Shown: one piece after another, positions 1-5,387 of the stretch
Layout: the number at the start of each line of letters is the position of its first letter
Numbering within the stretch: position 1 is the stretch's first letter
DNA from: Nitrososphaerota archaeon
GTDB taxonomy: Archaea; Thermoproteota; Nitrososphaeria; Nitrososphaerales; UBA183
Length of the DNA stretch: 15,713 nucleotides
Direction: 5' to 3'
Assembly (NCBI GenBank): GCA_029784825.1
Contig: JAFMAU010000042.1
Coordinates: 1 to 15,713 of the forward strand
Translations under genes and position numbers: made by a program
Notes under the pieces: model-generated
What the model was told of the DNA's origin: nothing
Seen by the model: only the letters and a program-made list of their open reading frames with translations
Databases searched by the model: none

Positions 1-964
1 GGGGGTGGTCGACGAGCGGTTTCCCGAAGGCGTTCCGCCGTTTCGCGTAGTAGTATGCTTCAAGGTATGCCTTTCGGGCCACCCCCAGGGCGCCGAAGGA
101 GTTCGCCAGGCGTGACACCATCAGGTCTTCCATGGTGTAGTAAATCCCCTTCCGTAGGTCCCCTATCAGGCTCGCCTCAGAGCCATGGAACTCGACCTCC
201 CCGGTGGGGACGCTGACCGTCGCGCTCTTGTCTTTGAGCCTCCTTACCAGGTAGTTCCTTCTTCCCTTCGAATCCAGCCTGGGGACCAGGAAGAGCCCCA
301 GCCCTTTCACCCCCGGGGGCCCGCCATTCGGGCGGGCGGTGACGAGGGCGAAGTCAGCCAGACCGGCGTCGCTGGCGAAGTACTTTGTGTCGCCTTCGAT
401 CAGCCATGCGCCATCCTTCTCGACGGCCGAGGCTGTATTGGCCCCGAGGTCGCTCCCTCCCTGGAGTTCCGTGAACCAGGTTGCCCCAAGGGTGACCTCC
501 TCCCCCTCCCCGATCAGGCCCGGGACGAGCTTCTTCTGCTCGGCGCTCCCGTACTTGAAGAGGGCGTAGGCGGTCTGGTTAGTGACGGTCAGGATGCATG
601 CAATGCCTGGGTCTGAGATCAGGTAGATCGAGGCGAAGTGGTCGAACCAGCTCCCTCCTCTGTAGGGTGGGGCGTTCACCCTGAACTCTTTGAAGAGCCT
701 CTTCAGGGCCTCCCTTTCCGAAGGCGCGAGCCAGACCTCGTCTACCCTTTCGCCGTTGACGCTCCACATCACGTGCTTCGGGTGCGCCGTCTTGTCCACA
801 TAGTCGGCAATCTCGTAGAGTTCCTTCCCCGCAAAGGAGCCAAGACCAGAGAACTCGGGGACCTTCCCTGTGAAGTACCGGAGGATCGTCTGAAACGGCC
901 TGTCCACCTCGAAGTGGTTCCTTCCGTACGAGCTCGAGAGGTGTCTGTAGGCGTCTCCTGGCAA
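1..964 (-). CDS. Acyl-CoA dehydrogenase family protein (AidB-like), C-terminus outside window
   Basis: Flavin-dependent oxidation of an acyl-CoA or related thioester is the expected role, in the cytoplasm. Translating the minus strand gives one open frame to the window edge, about 321 codons. The N-terminal helical domain contains FEVDRPFQTILRYF. The middle beta domain has the flavin/substrate segment TWFTELQGGSDLGANTA, followed by KYFASDAGLADFALVTARP and GVKGLGLFLVPR. The start of the C-terminal helical domain is visible in SRLANSFGALGVARKAYLEA. The TELQGGSD segment and the overall arrangement resemble the AidB/large acyl-CoA dehydrogenase branch more than short-chain enzymes. The catalytic glutamate would lie beyond base 1. 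I chose the TTG at 964 because a CTATATAG box lies about 36 bases upstream and GGGAGAG lies just before it. An in-frame ATG at 1039 would add 25 arginine-rich residues and place the TATA box inside the gene. Substrate is unknown. Confidence 0.88.
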   Translation of the reverse strand, partial: MPGDAYRHLSSSYGRNHFEVDRPFQTILRYFTGKVPEFSGLGSFAGKELYEIADYVDKTAHPKHVMWSVNGERVDEVWLAPSEREALKRLFKEFRVNAPPYRGGSWFDHFASIYLISDPGIACILTVTNQTAYALFKYGSAEQKKLVPGLIGEGEEVTLGATWFTELQGGSDLGANTASAVEKDGAWLIEGDTKYFASDAGLADFALVTARPNGGPPGVKGLGLFLVPRLDSKGRRNYLVRRLKDKSATVSVPTGEVEFHGSEASLIGDLRKGIYYTMEDLMVSRLANSFGALGVARKAYLEAYYYAKRRNAFGKPLVDHP

Positions 965-995
965 TCCAGCTCTCCCTGGCCGCCGCGTTGCCGTT

Positions 996-1003
996 CTATA
1001 TAG
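996..1003 (-). promoter_or_regulatory. TATA box for the acyl-CoA dehydrogenase gene
   Basis: A self-complementary CTATATAG lies about 36 bases upstream of the TTG at 964. This predicts transcription from near 973 and a leader of roughly ten bases. It supports the TTG start over the ATG at 1039. Assignment is by position and sequence only. Confidence 0.5.
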
Positions 1004-1079
1004 GCGGCGTGTGCTCCCCAGGACCGCTTCTGGCTGCATTCGCAACCCTTATCCGTTAGGAGCCGCTCAACGAGAGCCC

Positions 1080-1187
1080 ATGTGCGACTGCGAGGAATTC
1101 GCTTTCGAAGAACAGGCCGCCATGACCGAGGCGAGTGAGCCAGAGCAGTTGGCTGTCCCTGTCCGAGTGGCGCGCCGAAAGAAGTAG
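1080..1187 (+). CDS. Possible 35-residue small protein beginning MCDC
   Basis: I do not recognise this protein. The reading frame begins ATG at 1080 and encodes an acidic peptide, MCDCEEFAFEEQAA at the start, ending in a basic tail VRVARRKK. The N-terminal Cys-x-Cys could hold metal or be redox active, but two cysteines alone prove nothing. A weak TATA-like CTTAT at 1048-1052 sits about 30 bases before the ATG, the spacing seen at other genes here, which would give a leaderless message. It overlaps the 5' extension of the MTHFR-like frame if that gene began at 1135, but not if that gene starts at 1249 as preferred. It may be a chance ORF. Confidence 0.35.
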   Translation: MCDCEEFAFEEQAAMTEASEPEQLAVPVRVARRKK

Positions 1188-1215
1188 CAGGGTCCTTCCG
1201 CCTCTGGCCCGGTAC

Positions 1216-1225
1216 TGTTTTCTAT
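1216..1225 (+). promoter_or_regulatory. TATA-like box for the MTHFR-like gene
   Basis: TGTTTTCTAT is centred about 28 bases before the TTG at 1249. This is the spacing expected for a leaderless archaeal transcript and supports that start over the ATG at 1135. Confidence 0.4.
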
Positions 1226-1248
1226 CGGAGGCCGGGCCGCACTCCCCG

Positions 1249-2094
1249 TTGTCATTCCTGAGGGTCCTCGAAGTCCTCCCTCCGCTCTTCCCGTTCACCG
1301 ACAAAGAGGACGGGGCGCTGGACATAGCTGCCGGGACGGAAAGGTTCACGGACGCCGTGCGCAGCGTTCGCGCCTTTGGTGACGTCTTCCTGGTGGCGAA
1401 CGTCAAAGACCCTGCTCTGCTGAAGCTGGACTCCCTACAGACTGCTGCCATGCTCCGGGAGGTCCTCGGTGTCGACGCGGCACCTGTCATCGTCGTCCGA
1501 GACCAGAACAGACCTCGCTTCCTTTCCTCGGCGCTGGGCGGGATCTCCGCCCAGTTCAGGTGGGTGATGTTTGCCTGGGGGGACGACCTCCCCGCATCCG
1601 CGAAGGCCTCCAACGTCAGAGACTACGCCAGCCTTGCTGCCGCCATACGCGACGCATCCAGGATAAGGTCCAGGTCACGTTCGACTTCTAGGTTCTTCGC
1701 GCCTGTGAACATAGACAGCCTAGGGTCCCCCAAGGGGGTCTCCCTGGCAATGGGGAGGCTTCGAGCCGGGGCAGACATGCTCCTTGCTCAGCCCCCGACC
1801 ACCGACGCGGAAGAGACGTTCGACCGGCACACTTCGACGGTCAGGAAGGCGGGGCTGGAGGGCAGGGTGATCCTCGGCGTGTTCCCATTCAGGGGGGTGA
1901 ACGACGTCAGACAGTATGAGAGGAAGTTCCAGTGGACCCTGCCGAAGACACTGCACAGGGCCGCAGCGGAGGGGGAGGGGCACCTCCTGGAGACTGGGAG
2001 GGAAGTGGTCCGAAGGATGCGCTCCGAGAAGCAACCGGGGGTCTACGCAGTGACCCGCGGAGACCCCGCAGTAGCGGAAGCCCTGTTGGGCTGA
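1249..2094 (+). CDS. Methylenetetrahydrofolate reductase-like TIM-barrel protein
   Basis: Members of this family reduce 5,10-methylene-tetrahydrofolate (or the archaeal pterin equivalent) to the methyl form using flavin. The predicted protein has 281 residues from a TTG start. Near its N-terminus EVLPP matches the FEFFPP-type strand bearing the catalytic glutamate of bacterial MetF. The C-terminal half has the family-like run LRAGADMLLAQPPTT (the GA-x-x-x-x-TQ strand of MetF), then GRVILGVFPFRG (the GILP strand), and ends with GVYAVTRGDPAVAEALL, equivalent to the last barrel strand. It is close in length to MetF. The extension to an ATG at 1135 lacks family similarity and overlaps the preceding small frame. 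A TATA-like box 28 bases before the TTG agrees. No other one-carbon genes are beside it, so the substrate is uncertain; it may be a divergent paralog. Confidence 0.75.
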   Translation: MSFLRVLEVLPPLFPFTDKEDGALDIAAGTERFTDAVRSVRAFGDVFLVANVKDPALLKLDSLQTAAMLREVLGVDAAPVIVVRDQNRPRFLSSALGGISAQFRWVMFAWGDDLPASAKASNVRDYASLAAAIRDASRIRSRSRSTSRFFAPVNIDSLGSPKGVSLAMGRLRAGADMLLAQPPTTDAEETFDRHTSTVRKAGLEGRVILGVFPFRGVNDVRQYERKFQWTLPKTLHRAAAEGEGHLLETGREVVRRMRSEKQPGVYAVTRGDPAVAEALLG

Positions 2095-2110
2095 ACTCCC
2101 ACCCACAAGC

Positions 2111-2118
2111 GTTATATT
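2111..2118 (+). promoter_or_regulatory. TATA box for the small membrane protein gene
   Basis: GTTATATT lies about 31 bases before the ATG at 2146. This implies a very short leader and an independent promoter rather than read-through from the MTHFR-like gene. Confidence 0.5.
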
Positions 2119-2145
2119 CACTGCATTTCGCTGCCATAGCGTTTC

Positions 2146-2418
2146 ATGGCCAACGATAGAGCTATCGGAGGCGGGATTCTCGGTGGGAGCATCCTCGGGA
2201 TCATCGTCTACGGCCTTCTGATATGGTACTGGCCGCTGGCGGTGCTGGAGATAACGGCCTTCCTGGCCGTGCTCGTCCTTCTTGCCATACTTGCCTGGAT
2301 CGGGTACACCATGGCGACGACACCTCCTCCTGAACCGATCACGGACATCCCAGAGATGGCCCCGGAGAAGCCCGCGGCAGCGGCGGGAACAGACGAATCG
2401 AAGCCAAAGAGCCAGTAG
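2146..2418 (+). CDS. Small two-helix membrane protein, function unknown
   Basis: The 90-residue product has two hydrophobic segments. The first, about residues 8-28, is glycine- and isoleucine-rich. The second, about residues 30-54, follows an aromatic WYWPLA turn and is leucine/valine-rich. A proline- and alanine-rich charged tail of about 35 residues follows (TPPPEPITDIPEMAPEKP onward) and is probably disordered. The pattern is a helical hairpin with a soluble tail. I recognise no enzymatic motif. The gene has its own TATA box. It is followed at once by a strong inverted-repeat hairpin and then by the IS607 element, so it is the last host gene before the insertion. It is very likely a real gene; its function cannot be assigned. 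Confidence 0.75.
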   Translation: MANDRAIGGGILGGSILGIIVYGLLIWYWPLAVLEITAFLAVLVLLAILAWIGYTMATTPPPEPITDIPEMAPEKPAAAAGTDESKPKSQ

Positions 2419-2419
2419 C

Positions 2420-2458
2420 TCCTCCGACGCCCTGGCCATGCCAGGGGGCCACGGAGGA
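2420..2458. repeat. Compound hairpin just after the membrane-protein stop codon
   Basis: Two nested perfect stems are visible. The outer one pairs TCCTCCG (2420-2426) with CGGAGGA (2452-2458). The inner one pairs CCCTGGC (2430-2436) with GCCAGGG (2440-2446) around a CAT loop. It begins one base after the stop codon, so it could protect or end the transcript of the upstream gene, or mark the left flank of the IS element. It has no trailing T-run, so it is not a classical intrinsic terminator. Confidence 0.6.
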
Positions 2459-2484
2459 ACTCGCGGATCCGGTTGCAAGCCCAG

Positions 2485-2519
2485 ATGCCCTGGCAGTCCT
2501 GCGTCCCATCGGAGGGCAT
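2485..2519. repeat. Second hairpin, ATGCCCT/AGGGCAT
   Basis: ATGCCCT (2485-2491) pairs with AGGGCAT (2513-2519) across a 21-base loop. The left arm contains GCCCTGGC, the same octamer as the inner arm of the preceding hairpin. With 2420-2458 it fills most of the 153-base gap between the membrane-protein gene and tnpA. I see no open frame of note there. Confidence 0.4.
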
Positions 2520-2537
2520 TTGACAGCTAACGGATAA

Positions 2538-2550
2538 TGTATATTGATAT
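2538..2550 (+). promoter_or_regulatory. tnpA promoter (A+T-rich TATA region)
   Basis: TGTATATTGATAT is centred about 28 bases before the TTG start of tnpA, in the middle of otherwise G+C-rich DNA. It overlaps the left half of the 2544-2565 palindrome, so anything bound there should block transcription. Confidence 0.5.
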
Positions 2551-2565
2551 GTATCTACATATCAA
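2544..2565. repeat. Perfect 10-bp palindrome over the tnpA promoter
   Basis: TTGATATGTA and TACATATCAA form perfect inverted arms separated by TC. The palindrome overlaps the TATA region and ends seven bases before the tnpA start codon. A dimeric helix-turn-helix protein is the natural ligand. The MerR-like N-terminal domain of TnpA is an obvious candidate, for autoregulation or end recognition. That binding is inference. Confidence 0.65.
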
Positions 2566-2571
2566 GACACC

Positions 2572-3174
2572 TTGGAGCGCATCTACAGCCCGAAGGAGGC
2601 AGGGAAGATGTTGGGGATAACCACACACACGATACAGGTCTGGGACAGGCAGGGCAGGATAAGGTGCCTCAGGCTCCCGACTGGAAGGAGGAGGGTACCG
2701 GAGTCGGAGATCAGACGCCTGATGAACGTCGCCGAACAGAGAAAGGAGGCGGCCTACGCAAGGGTCTCTTCCCACGACCAGAAATCGGACCTGGACGGTC
2801 AGGTCAAGGCGTTGAAGGGCAGAGCACCCGGAGCAGAGCTGTACTCGGACATCAGGTCTGGACTGAACTTCAAGAGAAAGGATCTCCTCAGGCTGCTGGA
2901 CGACGTGCTCAGCGAGAAGGTCTCCAGGATCTACGTGACCTCCGAGGACAGGCTTGCGAGGTTCGGTTTCGACCTCCTGTCGTGGGTGTGCGCCAAGCAC
3001 GGGACGGAGATAGTAGTGGTCGTTAATAGCAGACAGGCAGTCTCTCCACAGGAGGAGCTGGTCCAGGACATGACAGCGATGATCACGTCCTTCTCCGCGG
3101 AGCTCTACGGCCCGAGGAGCCACAAGACGAGGAAGCTGTTGCAGAGCGTCAAAGAGGTGACATCGTCGCAGTGA
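2572..3174 (+). CDS. tnpA: IS607-family serine recombinase TnpA
   Basis: This 200-residue protein would catalyse excision and insertion of the element by a serine-recombinase mechanism. Residues 4-50 are a MerR-like helix-turn-helix, YSPKEAGKMLGITTHTIQVW followed by GRIRCLRLPTGRRRVPESEI. The catalytic domain starts with AYARVSSHDQ, where Ser66 is the expected nucleophile. It continues through the DLDGQ region to SEDRLARFGFDLL, carrying the conserved arginines Arg127 and Arg130. The C-terminal helix ends LYGPRSHKTRKLL, a variant of the family's LYGKRS. An N-terminal DNA-binding domain ahead of the catalytic domain is the IS607 order, reversed from ordinary resolvases. The start is a TTG, with the promoter palindrome immediately upstream. 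The stop TGA overlaps the GTG start of tnpB. I see no frameshift or missing active-site residue, so it may be functional. Confidence 0.92.
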   Translation: MERIYSPKEAGKMLGITTHTIQVWDRQGRIRCLRLPTGRRRVPESEIRRLMNVAEQRKEAAYARVSSHDQKSDLDGQVKALKGRAPGAELYSDIRSGLNFKRKDLLRLLDDVLSEKVSRIYVTSEDRLARFGFDLLSWVCAKHGTEIVVVVNSRQAVSPQEELVQDMTAMITSFSAELYGPRSHKTRKLLQSVKEVTSSQ

Positions 3175-3371
3175 GCCATCCTTGGAAGTCCGGCGGAGAT
3201 AAGAGGACCGTGGTGTGGGAACAGGAGCAGCCCGACGAACTCGTCAGATACCTCACCGACATGCAGGACGCGATCAGGTACGCCCTCCAGGTGGCGTACA
3301 GAGACGCCATCGCCGACGAGAGGCAAAGGGTCCCATCTCCGATCACACTGAGGAAGGAGGTCAGGGAGTAA
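3171..3371 (+). pseudogene. tnpB: tnpB, N-terminal fragment before the frameshift
   Basis: Translation begins at GTG 3171, sharing GTGA with the tnpA stop, and reads 66 residues. These include the N-terminal domain of archaeal TnpB proteins (WEQEQPDELVRYLTDMQDAI, then ITLRKEVRE). It stops at TAA 3369-3371. The family sequence resumes directly in the frame that reads AAG TGG TTC TAC (3370 onward) as KWFYSRYDYARHHINPVC. One extra base near 3369 therefore splits the gene. Confidence 0.75.
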
Positions 3372-4443
3372 GTGGTTCTACTCCAGGTACGACTATGCCA
3401 GGCATCACATCAACCCTGTCTGCAGGGCAGCGGTGGCGATGCTCAAATCGTACAGGAAGAACCACCACGGGGGGCTGAGGATACCAGAGGTGAGGAGGCT
3501 GGCGATGAGGATAGACGGGGAGCTGTTCAGGGTCGTCTGCGCCCGGGTGCGGATCACACTCCAGCCCAACAGATACGTCTGGCTCCCAGTTAGCACGGCG
3601 AACAAGCGCTATCAGGAGTACTCGAAGGGGAGGGCGTCGGAACTGCTCATCACGGGCGGAAAGGTCTGCCTGACGTTCGTCGTCGGAGAGGAGGGGAAGC
3701 CTCTCGGGAACAGGCTCGTGGCCCAGGACCTGAACTTCAGGAGCGTCGACTCGACTTCGGCAAGGATTGGAAGCCGACAGGCTCTAGAAGGCGTGGAGAC
3801 GGAGTCGCTGAGGAAGGTAGTGCAAATTCAGAACGACTTCTCAAGAAGGAGGAGAGCCCTGCAAAGGCACGTGAAGAACCCACAGAAGAGGGCGGAGAAG
3901 CTCAGGGAGACGAGGGGGAGGCAGAGGAACCGCATAGGGGACGCCCTTCACAAGCTGTCGACGAAGACGGTGAAGGGGAACCCCGGTACGTCTTACGTCT
4001 TCGAGGACCTCAAGGGAATCAGGAGAACGAGCAGGGGGGCGAAAGGGAGCAGGAAGCTCCGCACGTATCTCAACAGGTGGCCATACCGCCTGTATCAGTC
4101 CATGGTGGAATACAAATCACAGAACCGGACCGTCTACGTGAACCCACGTGGGACCTCGTCGGAGTGTCCCGTCTGCGGTGGCAAATTGGAGCACCCGGAG
4201 TGGGCTGTGAGCAGGTGCGGAACATGCGGCGTCGACTACGGCAGGCTCGCCTCGCTGGCGATACTCTGCCGCGGCTTGCGCCTCTGCGGCCTGACGCCGT
4301 TTGCCGTGAGTGCGGACGCCTCCTGGCAGCAGATGAGGGATGAATACCTGTATCCTGTCGGCACGCCTGGTGCCGCCAGGGCAGGTGGGACCGATGCTGT
4401 CAGCGCTCCGAATCTTGACGTGCACACGAAAACACACGTCTAG
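3370..4443 (+). pseudogene. tnpB: tnpB, main portion after the frameshift (RNA-guided nuclease relic)
   Basis: Intact TnpB is an RNA-guided DNA nuclease with a RuvC domain, ancestral to Cas12. The frame continues from 3370; the first internal ATG is 3433. It has KSYRKNHHGGLRIPEVRRLA, then the RuvC-I strand VAQDLNFRSVD with its aspartate. The basic helical region follows (NDFSRRRRALQRHVKNPQKR). RuvC-II reads YVFEDLKGIRR with its glutamate. The zinc finger has CPVCGG and CGTCG cysteine pairs. RuvC-III, expected as CGxxxDRDxxAS, reads CGVDYGRLASLAI (codons 4228-4266). About two residues appear missing and the catalytic aspartate with them. A frameshift plus this loss means nuclease activity is unlikely. 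The last ~40 codons are poorly conserved and may overlap the element's guide-RNA gene. IS607 membership rests on tnpA. Confidence 0.85.
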
Positions 4444-4497
4444 AGAAACGGTTCGTGCTCTCCCCCCGTGCCTGAGATCGTGACCTAGGTCGCGCTT
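4340..4497 (+). ncRNA. Possible omegaRNA/right-end structured region
   Basis: Active TnpB elements produce a guide RNA from the 3' end of tnpB to the element's right end. This stretch has several small stems: CGGCAC/GTGCCG (4359-4364 with 4370-4375), GACGTG/CACGTC (4417-4422 with 4435-4440, ending just before the tnpB stop) and the palindrome GACCTAGGTC (4482-4491). It also holds GCCAGGGCA at 4375-4383, the reverse complement of TGCCCTGGC at the left side (2486-2494). The position fits; the boundaries and expression are inference. Confidence 0.25.
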
Positions 4498-5322
4498 CTA
4501 TGGGCCGGACGCCACCAGGTATCCCAGAAGGGCAATGGCGTTGTTCCTCACCCTCTGCCAACCTGCACTGAAGCTCCCGGTGTAGACCCAGATGAACATC
4601 CCCTCGGGAATCGAGAGGAGGCTCTGCCTCGCCATATACCTGGTCGACCTCCACCTCTTCTGCCTGAGCAGCCGTCCTTTGGCCATGAGGTCTGGAGGAT
4701 GAGGGCTCTCCCGGTGGAAGGCGACGGGAGTTCCGACGCACAGGACCTGATAACCTCCCTTCTGAACTGCCCTCCCAATGAACTCGTCCTCGCTCGGAAC
4801 CTGCTCATCCTCGCTCGGGATACGTATCCCCTTCACCGCAGCTGTCCTCACCAGGGCCGCAGCCGTGTCGAACCTTCGCCTGGTCGGCCTGCCGTACATC
4901 CTCTCGAGCGCCTTCTGCATCCTCTCCGCCGTCCCGAAATATCTCGGATAGGTGCTGATCGCCCCGACCCCAGGTCCCAGGAGGGCGAGGGCTTCGGAGA
5001 ACCAGTTCTTCTGCAGTATCATGTCGCTGTCAATGAACGCGAACACTTCAGTTTCGACCCTCTCTATCCCCTTCTGCCTCGAAGTGGCCCTGTTGCCCGT
5101 CGGATCGGTGATCAATAGGACTTTCTTCTGCCTCGACACGAACTCGATGGTCCCATCTGTGGACCCTCCGTCGACCACGATCAGCCTGTTGATTGGAACG
5201 TTGGCGTACACCGAGGCCAGGGTTTCGGGGAGGGAGGGCCTGACGGAGTTCCTGGTGAGCATGACCACGTCGGCTTTGGTCCCGGCTCCGACCTCCGGCT
5301 CCCCGGACTGTGCTCCGCCCAA
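4498..5322 (-). CDS. Family 2 glycosyltransferase
   Basis: Inverting GT-A glycosyltransferases of this family move a sugar from a nucleotide donor to a lipid- or protein-linked acceptor on the cytoplasmic face. The product has 274 residues. After an 18-residue lead, the Rossmann-like fold opens with VVMLTRNS, then LIVVDGGSTDGT (about residues 47-58). The metal-binding DxD reads FIDSDM, Asp98 and Asp100. Later, PSEDEFIGRAVQKGGYQV is in the place of the ED catalytic base region. A basic amphipathic stretch and one hydrophobic segment near the C-terminus suggest membrane association. The TTG start at 5322 lies 27 bases after ATAAATAT, indicating a leaderless transcript. It heads the glycan island but has its own promoter just downstream of the flippase gene. 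Donor and acceptor cannot be told. Confidence 0.85.
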   Translation of the reverse strand: MGGAQSGEPEVGAGTKADVVMLTRNSVRPSLPETLASVYANVPINRLIVVDGGSTDGTIEFVSRQKKVLLITDPTGNRATSRQKGIERVETEVFAFIDSDMILQKNWFSEALALLGPGVGAISTYPRYFGTAERMQKALERMYGRPTRRRFDTAAALVRTAAVKGIRIPSEDEQVPSEDEFIGRAVQKGGYQVLCVGTPVAFHRESPHPPDLMAKGRLLRQKRWRSTRYMARQSLLSIPEGMFIWVYTGSFSAGWQRVRNNAIALLGYLVASGP

Positions 5323-5344
5323 CCCAAGTTTCAGTCGACCCGGA

Positions 5345-5354
5345 GATATTTATC
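5345..5354 (-). promoter_or_regulatory. TATA box for the GT2 gene
   Basis: The minus strand reads GATAAATATC, centred about 27 bases before the TTG at 5322. It is the clearest TATA box in the window and fixes that start as a probable leaderless TTG. Confidence 0.6.
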
Positions 5355-5387
5355 CTAGGCCCGCCTTCCCATCGGCGACAAGGAGGT

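Larger units (their letters stand above)
2531..4491 (+). mobile_element. IS607-family insertion sequence, decayed (tnpA intact, tnpB broken)
   Basis: A serine-recombinase tnpA is followed with a 4-base overlap by tnpB, the defining layout of IS607-family elements. The element lies in an intergenic position between a plus-strand gene ending at 2418 and a minus-strand gene ending at 4498. IS607 elements have no terminal inverted repeats and make no target duplication, so the ends given are approximate. The left end lies between 2419 and the tnpA promoter; the right end lies between the tnpB stop at 4443 and about 4497. TnpB is damaged twice, so the element probably survives only as a recombinase unit or a relic. 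Confidence 0.8.

Noticed and set aside
1720..2478. 252-codon minus-strand frame over the MTHFR-like and small membrane protein genes
   Set aside because: It is antisense to two supported genes and is rich in Arg, Pro, Gly and His with no recognisable motif.
3366..3375. Programmed +1 frameshifting in tnpB
   Set aside because: No slippery sequence or stimulatory structure is visible, and a second lesion in RuvC-III makes plain decay more likely.
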